From Solobacterium sp. UBA636 (lineage in GTDB: Bacteria > Bacillota_I > Bacilli_A > Erysipelotrichales > Erysipelotrichaceae), in assembly GCA_002299675.1 (NCBI GenBank), contig DBOW01000047.1, positions 1-5,409 on the forward strand: 5,409 bases of DNA. The letters run 5' to 3'. Positions 1 through 5,409 of the stretch are shown here, in pieces. Both the position numbers and the translations under genes were made by a program. The notes beneath the pieces were generated by a model. That model was not told where the DNA came from. It ran no database searches and saw only the letters and a list, made by a program, of their open reading frames with translations. Position 1 is the first letter of the stretch. Each line of letters opens with the position of its first letter.

Positions 1-465
1 TTAATGTATGAAGATTCAGATGTAACTAAGAACGTTTCTCAGTACATCATGAACGCACTTGAAGAAGCTGGTTTCTCAATTGTTGCCAAGTGCGAACCTA
101 AGAAGACTAGACTTCAGGATATGCAGAATGACAACTACACATTCGCTGTTCATAGATGGGGTCCAGACTACGCAGATCCTCAGACTTATATCGATCTGTT
201 CACAACTAGTGCTTCTAACAACTATGGTCACTTCTCAAATGCTACTTATGATGAGCTGGTTGAAAAGGCATGCTTCGGTGAAGATGCAGCCAACGGTACT
301 CAGAGATGGCTGGATATGGTTGAAGCTGAAAGAATCCTCATTAACGAAGAAGTTGCGATTATTCCTTTATACCAGGCTGGTAATACAGCTCTTATGAATC
401 CAGGATTATCTGGTATCCAGTATCATGCCGGTGGTGTAGATAACTACCGTCATATGGTTAAATAA
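1..465 (+). CDS. oppA: Oligopeptide ABC transporter substrate-binding protein, C-terminal part (5' end outside window)
   Basis: This is the last 154 codons of an extracytoplasmic peptide-binding protein of the SBP_bac_5 (OppA/DppA) family. The frame is open from base 1 and ends at TAA 463-465. The ATG at 4 is an internal methionine, because family members are usually about 500-600 residues long. The clearest family mark is WGPDYADPQTYIDLF, starting at base 157, which matches the W-x-x-DY-x-DP-x-x segment near the C-terminus of OppA proteins. The later stretch INEEVAIIPLYQAG also fits the family's closing lobe (a run of acidic residues, then IPLY). The signal peptide and lipobox would lie upstream and cannot be seen. 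The gene precedes oppBCDF in the same direction, so it very likely supplies peptides to that transporter. It favours AAC over AAT for Asn (8 to 4), suggesting high expression. Family assignment is secure; the exact peptide preference cannot be read. Confidence 0.93.
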   Translation, partial: LMYEDSDVTKNVSQYIMNALEEAGFSIVAKCEPKKTRLQDMQNDNYTFAVHRWGPDYADPQTYIDLFTTSASNNYGHFSNATYDELVEKACFGEDAANGTQRWLDMVEAERILINEEVAIIPLYQAGNTALMNPGLSGIQYHAGGVDNYRHMVK

Positions 466-486
466 GCTGTAGTTTAAAATGAGTTC

Positions 487-524
487 AACTACTAGAGTGG
501 GGGTTCTCACTCTAGTAGTTTTTT
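487..524 (+). terminator. Rho-independent terminator between oppA and oppB
   Basis: Bases 487-499 (AACTACTAGAGTG) and 508-520 (CACTCTAGTAGTT) are perfect reverse complements. They form a 13-bp stem with an 8-base loop (GGGGTTCT), followed by a T run at 519-524. If the two outer A-T pairs are given to the U tract, an 11-bp stem with six Us remains. Five of the 13 pairs are G-C, so the stem is moderately strong. It lies 21 bp after the oppA stop and 20 bp before the oppB start. It probably ends most transcripts after oppA, with readthrough feeding oppBCDF, and it may also protect the oppA mRNA 3' end. No T run flanks the stem on the minus strand, so it does not look bidirectional. Confidence 0.9.
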
Positions 525-531
525 AAAAAAG

Positions 532-538
532 AAAGGAG
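532..538 (+). promoter_or_regulatory. Ribosome binding site of oppB
   Basis: AAAGGAG lies six bases before ATG 545 and is a near-consensus Shine-Dalgarno sequence. It sits just after the terminator's T run, so it exists only on transcripts that read through the hairpin or start downstream of it. No convincing separate promoter was seen in the 79-bp spacer. Confidence 0.8.
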
Positions 539-544
539 AATTAA

Positions 545-1480
545 ATGAAGAAATATGTAGGAAAAAGAATACTCGTAAGCTTAGCCACATTGTTCGTAAT
601 TTTACTAGTGCTCTTTTTTATGATGGATCTGATGCCAGGTTCTCCATTTAATGATGAAAAACTGACTGAAGCCCAGCTGGCACTGCTTTATGCCAAGTAT
701 GGGCTTGATAAACCATTCTTTATCCGCTTTGTCACTTATCTGAAAAATATGCTTATGGGTGACTTTGGTGTTTCTTATGCGATTAATAAGAATTTCTCGG
801 TTACTGCCATGGTAGCTGACCGTCTGATGATTTCGATTAAACTGGGTTTAATGGCTATGGCCATAGGCACTGTAACCGGACTTGTTCTTGGAATACTGGC
901 AGCACTTAATCACAATACCTGGATTGATACACTGTGCTCAACAATTTCGGTTGTAGGCGTATCGCTTCCTGCCTATGTATTTGCGCTGGTGCTGTGTTAT
1001 TTTGTAGCCTATAAGCTGGGACTTTTCCCGATACTTTACAACGCCAAGGAGGCTACCAGATCTTTGGTACTTCCGGCAATTGCGCTGTCTTTCTCGCCAA
1101 CTGCCAACATTGCCCGTTTTACCAGAAGTGAAATGCTTGATGTTTTAAATTCTGATTATATTCTTCTGGTTAAATCCAAGGGTTTAAAGGACTATAAGGT
1201 TATTATTAAACACGCTTTAAGAAACTCTCTGATTCCAATTATTACTGTTATGGGTCCAATTATGGTTAACTTATTAACAGGTTCATCGGTTGTTGAGAAG
1301 GTATTCGGTATTCCGGGTATCGGTACACTGATGATTACAGCTATTCAGATGAATGACTATAATGTTACTATTGCCTGTGCCTTTGTATACTCATTAATGT
1401 ACATTGTCACAATGCTGGTGGTGGATATTCTCTATGGCGTGATCGATCCACGTATCAGAGTTTCAAAGGAGGGTTCTTAA
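545..1480 (+). CDS. oppB: Oligopeptide ABC transporter permease OppB
   Basis: A 311-residue inner-membrane permease of the DppB/OppB (BPD_transp_1) family, at the usual family length. It forms half of the channel through which peptides pass. Membrane segments appear at about residues 9-28, 97-121, 132-158, 170-190, 227-250 and 280-302, the six expected. Family marks are the MPGSPF motif after the first segment (30-35) and the extracellular segment with LDKPFFIRFVTYLKNMLMGDFG (about 54-75). The EAA-type cytoplasmic loop at about 196-231 (LLVKSKGLKDYKVIIKHALRNSLIP) is the docking site for an ATPase subunit. The protein also has FGIPGIG (254-260) and a C-terminal YGVIDPRIR. The ATG at 545 follows AAAGGAG at good spacing. 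The stop is separated from oppC by one base, which indicates co-transcription and probable translational coupling. Codon use is ordinary for the operon (Asn AAT 9, AAC 4), unlike the binding-protein genes. Confidence 0.96.
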   Translation: MKKYVGKRILVSLATLFVILLVLFFMMDLMPGSPFNDEKLTEAQLALLYAKYGLDKPFFIRFVTYLKNMLMGDFGVSYAINKNFSVTAMVADRLMISIKLGLMAMAIGTVTGLVLGILAALNHNTWIDTLCSTISVVGVSLPAYVFALVLCYFVAYKLGLFPILYNAKEATRSLVLPAIALSFSPTANIARFTRSEMLDVLNSDYILLVKSKGLKDYKVIIKHALRNSLIPIITVMGPIMVNLLTGSSVVEKVFGIPGIGTLMITAIQMNDYNVTIACAFVYSLMYIVTMLVVDILYGVIDPRIRVSKEGS

Positions 1481-1481
1481 T

Positions 1482-2492
1482 ATGCGCAGCATAGATTATG
1501 AAGTAAAAGAACATGATTTTGAATTCGCTCATTCAAAAGATGAAAAACTGATTGATAAAAACTATAAGGCTACATCCTATGCCAAGGATGTCTGGACAAA
1601 TTTCAAGAAGAATAAGGGAGCCCTGATTGCGACAGTTATCATTCTGATTATTATTGTGATGGCAATTTTTGGTCCTTCAATGAACGAACACACATATAAA
1701 TCAATGATTTCCGCCAATGCCAATCTGGTGCCAAGAATTCAGGGTATTGAAAAAATTGGTCTGTTTGATGGCATGCGAAACGGCAAGAACCAGTATCTGA
1801 CCAAGGGTTTAACCGATGTTTATTACTGGTTTGGTACTGATGCCCTGGGAAGAGATTTATTCACAAGAGTCTGGGAAGGTACCCGTGTATCACTTATTAT
1901 TGCTTTAACGGCAGTTTTAATCGATATCTGTGTAGGTATTGTCTATGGTCTGATTTCTGGATTCTTCGGTGGAAAGGTTGATATGATCATGCAGCGTATT
2001 GCCGAAATCCTGAATGGTATACCAACACTTGTAATTGTCATACTGCTGGGTCTTGTACTTCCTCCTGGTATTTATTCGGTAATCTTTACTTTAATGATCA
2101 CCGGCTGGATAGGAATGGAAAGAATTACCAGAGCTCAGGTTCTGAAGGTTAAGGAAATGGAATATGTTCTGGCAGCCAGAACACTGGGTGCCAAGGATTT
2201 CTTTATTATATTTAAAGAGATTCTGCCAAATATTTTTGGTCAGATTATAGTTGAATCTATGTTCTCGATTCCAAACGCCATCTTTATGGAAGCATATCTG
2301 TCCTTTGTAGGTTTAGGTGTTCCAGCACCTTTAGCTTCACTTGGATCACTTATTTCCGATGGATACAAATCGATGATTACTTATCCGCATATGCTGATGA
2401 TTCCGGTTATTGTACTGGCTTTACTGATGTTAAGCTTTAACCTGTTTGCTGATGGTCTAAGAGATGCTTTTGACCCTAAGATGAACAGATAG
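1482..2492 (+). CDS. oppC: Oligopeptide ABC transporter permease OppC
   Basis: A 336-residue second channel subunit, of the OppC/DppC (BPD_transp_1 with OppC_N) family. A charged cytoplasmic N-terminus of about 45 residues precedes the first membrane segment (about 47-65). An external stretch to about residue 115 follows, then the family signature FGTDALGRDLFTRVWEGTRVSL (117-138). Further membrane segments lie at about 138-161, 181-196, 197-213, 250-270 and 305-323. The EAA loop is at about 217-250 (VKEMEYVLAARTLGAKDFFIIFKEILPN). AYLSFVGLGVPAPLASLGSLI (271-291) and the C-terminal ADGLRDAFDPK (323-333) are also typical. AAAGGAGGG at 1465-1473, inside the end of oppB, serves ATG 1482, so translation is probably coupled to oppB. 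The ligand range cannot be told from the permease alone, and a dipeptide (Dpp) role is the main alternative. Confidence 0.96.
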   Translation: MRSIDYEVKEHDFEFAHSKDEKLIDKNYKATSYAKDVWTNFKKNKGALIATVIILIIIVMAIFGPSMNEHTYKSMISANANLVPRIQGIEKIGLFDGMRNGKNQYLTKGLTDVYYWFGTDALGRDLFTRVWEGTRVSLIIALTAVLIDICVGIVYGLISGFFGGKVDMIMQRIAEILNGIPTLVIVILLGLVLPPGIYSVIFTLMITGWIGMERITRAQVLKVKEMEYVLAARTLGAKDFFIIFKEILPNIFGQIIVESMFSIPNAIFMEAYLSFVGLGVPAPLASLGSLISDGYKSMITYPHMLMIPVIVLALLMLSFNLFADGLRDAFDPKMNR

Positions 2493-2502
2493 GGAGGGAC
2501 TT

Positions 2503-3603
2503 ATGAGTACTGATGTAAAAAGAGACAAGAAAGACAGAGTCCTTTCGATAAGAGATCTGAATATTTCATTCAGAACCAATCATGGTGTAGTTAACGCTAT
2601 CCGTGGTGTAAGACTTGACTTATTTAAAGGCGAAACAATTGCGATAGTAGGCGAATCAGGATCTGGTAAATCCGTAACCTGTAAGACTATTATGGGTATC
2701 CTTGATTCCAATGGTATTATCGAAAATGGCGAAATCAATTATTACTACAAAGACGAAAACGGCAATGAACAGGTTGCTGATCTGACTAAACTTTCTCAGA
2801 AAGAAATCCGTTATAAATTCTGTGGACGCAAGATATCCATGGTATTCCAGGATCCAATGACTTCATTAGATCCAACCATGACAATTGCCAAGCAGATTAT
2901 GGAACCAATGCTTGAGCACCAGAAACTCTCTAAAAAAGAAGCCTGGGATAAAACTCTTGACCTGCTTAAAAAGGTAGGCATTGAAAATCCTGAAAAGCGT
3001 ATGAAGCAGTATCCGCATGAACTGTCCGGTGGTATGCGTCAAAGAGTTGTTATTGCCATTGCGCTGGCATCTGATCCAGATGTATTAATCTGTGATGAAC
3101 CTACAACTGCACTTGATGTAACAATTCAGGCCAAGATTCTGGAACTCATTAAGGAAATACAGAATGAAACGGGCTTGTCAGTTATTTATATCACCCACGA
3201 CTTAGGCGTAGTAGCCAAAGTTGCGGACTATGTTGCGGTAATGTATGCCGGACGTATTGTTGAAAAGGGCAGAATCAATGAAATATTCTATGATCCTCGC
3301 CATCCATATACCTGGGGTCTGCTGGCTTCAATGCCAGATGTTGACACCAACACCGACAGACTTTATGCCATTGCCGGTACACCACCTGATCTGACCAACA
3401 GAATTAAGGGTGATGCCTTTGCGCCAAGAAATCCTTACGCGCTGAATATTGATTTTGAAGCTGAACCGCCATTATTCAATGTTGGTGGACAGCATCGAGT
3501 AGCTTCATGGCTTTGTGATCCAAGAGCGCCAAAGATTGAACTGCCAGAAGAACTGAAAGAAAAAATTGAAAAGATGAAGAAGGAGGCAAACTACAATGGC
3601 TGA
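2503..3603 (+). CDS. oppD: Oligopeptide ABC transporter ATP-binding protein OppD (Ami-like, lacks Fe-S cysteines)
   Basis: A 366-residue cytoplasmic ATPase that powers peptide import together with OppF. All nucleotide-binding motifs are intact: Walker A GESGSGKS (50-57), Q-loop Gln116 in FQDPM, signature LSGGMRQR (174-181), Walker B VLICDEP with catalytic Glu199, D-loop ALD (203-205) and H-loop His232. The oligopeptide-transporter C-terminal domain follows, starting near RHPYTWGLLASMPDVD (266-281). Many OppD/DppD proteins carry four cysteines here that hold a 4Fe-4S cluster. The matching positions in this protein are Asp304, Asn310, Asp317 and Ser335, so no such cluster is expected. From memory, this resembles the AmiE/OppD branch of streptococci and lactococci. 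GGAGG at 2493-2497, right after the oppC stop, serves ATG 2503. The end overlaps oppF by 8 bp. An insert at about 79-100 (YYYKDENGNEQ...) lies between Walker A and the Q-loop, as in Ami-type members. Confidence 0.96.
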   Translation: MSTDVKRDKKDRVLSIRDLNISFRTNHGVVNAIRGVRLDLFKGETIAIVGESGSGKSVTCKTIMGILDSNGIIENGEINYYYKDENGNEQVADLTKLSQKEIRYKFCGRKISMVFQDPMTSLDPTMTIAKQIMEPMLEHQKLSKKEAWDKTLDLLKKVGIENPEKRMKQYPHELSGGMRQRVVIAIALASDPDVLICDEPTTALDVTIQAKILELIKEIQNETGLSVIYITHDLGVVAKVADYVAVMYAGRIVEKGRINEIFYDPRHPYTWGLLASMPDVDTNTDRLYAIAGTPPDLTNRIKGDAFAPRNPYALNIDFEAEPPLFNVGGQHRVASWLCDPRAPKIELPEELKEKIEKMKKEANYNG

Positions 3604-4525
3604 AACTAGAACACCTCTGCTTCATGTAGAAAATCTTAAGCAGTATTTCAAGATTTCCAGAACCTATACAACTAAGGCTGTAGATGGTATTTCATTTGAT
3701 ATTTATGAGGGTGAAACCTATGGTCTTGTAGGGGAGTCGGGTTCTGGCAAATCAACTACCGGAAGATCAATTATCCGTTTATATGATCCAACTGGCGGTA
3801 AGATTATCTTTGATGGTCATGATATTTCGGGAAAACTTTCCAAAGAAGACGAAGCCTATCTGAGACAGAATATGCAGATGATATTCCAGGACCCTATGGC
3901 CTGTCTGAACCCTCGCCGTAAGGTTAAGGATATAATCGCCCAGGGCTTAATCATTCATCATCAGTACAAAGATCAGGCTGATCTGGATGAGAAAGTATAC
4001 AGAATACTGGAAAAGGTTGGTTTGTCAAGAGAACAGGCTACCCGTTTTCCATCACAGTTCTCCGGTGGACAAAGACAGAGAGTTGGTATTGCCAGAGCTC
4101 TGATCATGAATCCTAGACTGGTAATTGCGGATGAATGTATTTCCGCACTGGATGTTTCGATTCAGGCACAGGTGGTAAACCTGATGAAAGATCTGCAGGA
4201 TGAGCTGGGAACTACTTATTTGTTTATCGCACATGATCTGTCGATGGTAAAATATATCAGTGACCGCATTGGAATTATGCATTTAGGCCATATTGTGGAA
4301 ACTGGCACAACGGATGAAATCTTTGAAAATGCGATTCATCCTTATACTAAGTCTTTACTTAGCGCCATACCACATCCAAACCCTATTGTAGAAAAAAAGC
4401 GTGTTGCCTTAGTCTACGATAAGGAAAAAGAAGGTGTCGACTACACCAAGGGTGTAGAACACAAGCTCAGCGATACACATTTCGTCCTTGCAACAGATGA
4501 AGAGTTCGCTAAGTGGAATAAATAA
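3596..4525 (+). CDS. oppF: Oligopeptide ABC transporter ATP-binding protein OppF
   Basis: A 309-residue cytoplasmic ATPase that pairs with OppD on the OppB-OppC channel. Motifs seen: Walker A GESGSGKS (46-53), Q-loop Gln98 in FQDPM, signature FSGGQRQR (155-162), Walker B LVIADE with catalytic Glu180, D-loop SALD (183-186) and H-loop His213. The residue after the catalytic Glu is Cys181 (DECISALD), where most ABC ATPases have Pro. The HPYTKSLLSAIPHPNP segment (about 248-263) is the family mark that begins the C-terminal tail. The ending DTHFVLATDEEFAKW resembles Gram-positive OppF/AmiF proteins. AGGAGG at 3581-3586 lies inside oppD, nine bases before ATG 3596. With the 8-bp overlap, this favours coupled translation and near-equal amounts of the two ATPases. 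No terminator follows within the 18 bp before the next gene. Confidence 0.96.
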   Translation: MAETRTPLLHVENLKQYFKISRTYTTKAVDGISFDIYEGETYGLVGESGSGKSTTGRSIIRLYDPTGGKIIFDGHDISGKLSKEDEAYLRQNMQMIFQDPMACLNPRRKVKDIIAQGLIIHHQYKDQADLDEKVYRILEKVGLSREQATRFPSQFSGGQRQRVGIARALIMNPRLVIADECISALDVSIQAQVVNLMKDLQDELGTTYLFIAHDLSMVKYISDRIGIMHLGHIVETGTTDEIFENAIHPYTKSLLSAIPHPNPIVEKKRVALVYDKEKEGVDYTKGVEHKLSDTHFVLATDEEFAKWNK

Positions 4526-4530
4526 AAAAG

Positions 4531-4539
4531 AAAGGGAAG
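4531..4539 (+). promoter_or_regulatory. Ribosome binding site of the LivK-type gene
   Basis: AAAGGGAAG lies four bases before ATG 4544, in a purine-rich stretch. It is a less perfect match to AAAGGAGG than the sites of the upstream genes. It supports ATG 4544 as the start, since the peptide from this ATG begins directly with a lipoprotein signal sequence. Confidence 0.6.
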
Positions 4540-4543
4540 AGAA

Positions 4544-5409
4544 ATGAAAAAATTAATCGCATGTCTGCTGGTTGTTTTAATGGCTATGTCTTTAGTTGCC
4601 TGTGGCTCTAAGGAAGAAACTCCAGCAAATTCTGGTTCAGACACTCCAGCTTCAATCAAACTTGGTGGTTCTGGTCCATTAACTGGTGCCGCTGCCGTTT
4701 ATGGTAACGACGTAAAGAATGCTGCTACTCTTGCAGTAGAAGAAATCAATGCTAAGGAAGGTTATAACTTCTTTGAATTCAACTTCCAGGATGATGAAGC
4801 TGATCCTACAAAGGCTCCTAATGCCTATGGTACTTTAGTCGACTGGGGTATGCAGGTATCTATCTATACTACTACTTCAGGTGCTGGTCTTGCTGTTGCA
4901 CAGGACTACTACAACGATCGTATTTTCGCTATCACACCTTCAGGTTCTAACCCAGGCTTAGTATATTCTGCTGATACTAACTATGACAACCTGTTCCAGG
5001 TATGTTTCACAGACCCTAACCAGGGTGTTGCTTCTGCAAACTATATTTCTGAACACAAACTTGGATCTAAGATTGCAATTATCTACAGATCAGATGATGA
5101 CTACTCAACTTCTATCTACAACACATTCAAGACTGAAGCTGACAAGCTTGGTCTGGAAATTGTTTATGCTGGTGCTTTCGTAAACACTGATTCAGATTAC
5201 TCTACTCAGTTAACAGCTGCTCAGGCTGCTGGTGCTGATCTTGTATTCATTCCAATCTACTACGATCCAGCATCAATCATCTTAACTCAGGCTAACCAGA
5301 TGGGTTATGCTCCAACATTCTTTGCTGTAGATGGTCTTGATGGTATCTTAGGTATTGAAGGCTTCGATGCTTCTTTAGCTGAAGGCTGCTACCTGTTAAC
5401 ACCATTTGC
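4544..5409 (+). CDS. livK: Branched-chain amino-acid ABC transporter substrate-binding lipoprotein (LivK/LivJ-type), N-terminal part
   Basis: The frame is open from ATG 4544 to the right edge (288 full codons), so the 3' end is missing; family members usually run to about 370-400 residues. The N-terminus MKKLIACLLVVLMAMSLVAC is a lipoprotein signal peptide. Its lipobox LVAC places the lipidated Cys at 20, so the mature protein should be anchored on the outer face of the membrane. A Ser/Thr/Pro-rich linker (21-37) precedes a type-1 periplasmic-binding fold (Peripla_BP_6). Recognised marks are GPLTGAAAVYG (44-54), AATLAVEEINAKEG (60-73), DDEADPTKA (83-91), the ligand-site-like TTTSG (109-113), FTDPNQGVASANYI (155-168), DYSTQLTAAQAAGADLVFIPIYY (218-240) and MGYAPTFFAVDGLDG (253-267). 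Leu, Ile or Val are the family's usual ligands, but other amino acids or amides are possible. Codon use favours AAC (12 to 4) and TTC (11 to 3), suggesting high expression. It starts 18 bp after oppF. Liv permease and ATPase genes are expected downstream but not seen. Confidence 0.92.
   Translation, partial: MKKLIACLLVVLMAMSLVACGSKEETPANSGSDTPASIKLGGSGPLTGAAAVYGNDVKNAATLAVEEINAKEGYNFFEFNFQDDEADPTKAPNAYGTLVDWGMQVSIYTTTSGAGLAVAQDYYNDRIFAITPSGSNPGLVYSADTNYDNLFQVCFTDPNQGVASANYISEHKLGSKIAIIYRSDDDYSTSIYNTFKTEADKLGLEIVYAGAFVNTDSDYSTQLTAAQAAGADLVFIPIYYDPASIILTQANQMGYAPTFFAVDGLDGILGIEGFDASLAEGCYLLTPF

Noticed and set aside
59..397. Second plus-strand open frame of 112 codons within the oppA fragment
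   Set aside because: It lies wholly inside the clearly coding OppA frame, has no ribosome binding site, and its peptide shows no family resemblance.
452..480. Possible promoter with TAAAAT at 475-480 as a -10 element
   Set aside because: The hexamer about 17 bp upstream (ATATGG) is a poor -35, and such a promoter would fire directly into the terminator at 487-524.
4052..4282. Minus-strand open frame of 76 codons opposite oppF
   Set aside because: It is antisense to the conserved signature-to-H-loop region of OppF; its peptide is low in recognisable features and is a shadow of that coding frame.
4526..4543. Possible terminator or promoter between oppF and the LivK-type gene
   Set aside because: The 18-bp gap is purine-rich with no inverted repeat, no T run and no paired -35/-10 elements; only an RBS is visible.
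4441..4659. Minus-strand open frame of 72 codons across the oppF-livK junction
   Set aside because: It runs opposite the OppF C-terminus and the LivK signal peptide, both well supported, and its hydrophobic stretch simply mirrors purine-rich RBS and lysine codons.
4983..5183. Plus-strand open frame of 66 codons within livK
   Set aside because: It is out of frame inside the LivK-type coding sequence, which has clear family motifs throughout.
1..5409. Search for a hidden novel system: CRISPR-like repeats, mobile elements, tRNAs, riboswitch or T-box leaders
   Set aside because: Nearly all bases are in six conserved transporter genes. The only non-coding gap over 20 bp is the 79-bp oppA-oppB spacer, fully explained by a terminator and an RBS.

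Overview
The window carries most of one oligopeptide (Opp/Ami-type) ABC transporter operon and the beginning of a second ABC-transporter gene. All six genes are on the plus strand and tightly packed. Moderately AT-rich DNA, strong AAAGGAGG-type Shine-Dalgarno sites, lipoprotein-type binding proteins and the Ami-like style of the Opp ATPases point to a low-GC Gram-positive (Bacillota). The general style would suit an Erysipelotrichia- or Clostridia-like gut or oral anaerobe. That finer placement is an impression and was not tested.

Layout: 1-465 is the C-terminal end of an OppA-type solute-binding protein, cut by the left edge. 466-544 is a 79-bp spacer holding a perfect 13-bp-stem intrinsic terminator. 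545-1480 is oppB and 1482-2492 is oppC, the two membrane permeases. 2503-3603 is oppD and 3596-4525 is oppF, the two ATPases, which overlap by 8 bp. From 4544 to the right edge is the first 288 codons of a LivK/LivJ-type branched-chain amino-acid-binding lipoprotein. It starts only 18 bp after oppF and has no terminator before it.

How they work together: OppA captures extracellular peptides and delivers them to the OppB-OppC channel, which is driven by the OppD-OppF ATPase pair. The hairpin after oppA probably keeps the binding protein in excess over the membrane and ATPase subunits. The LivK-type gene probably opens a second cassette for free amino acids (permeases and ATPases expected beyond the window), giving peptide and amino-acid uptake in one transcriptional direction.

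Nothing here looks like an undescribed system. The points most worth a second look are the intra-operon terminator, the loss of all four iron-sulfur cysteines in OppD, the direct Opp-to-Liv junction, and the different codon use of the two binding-protein genes.
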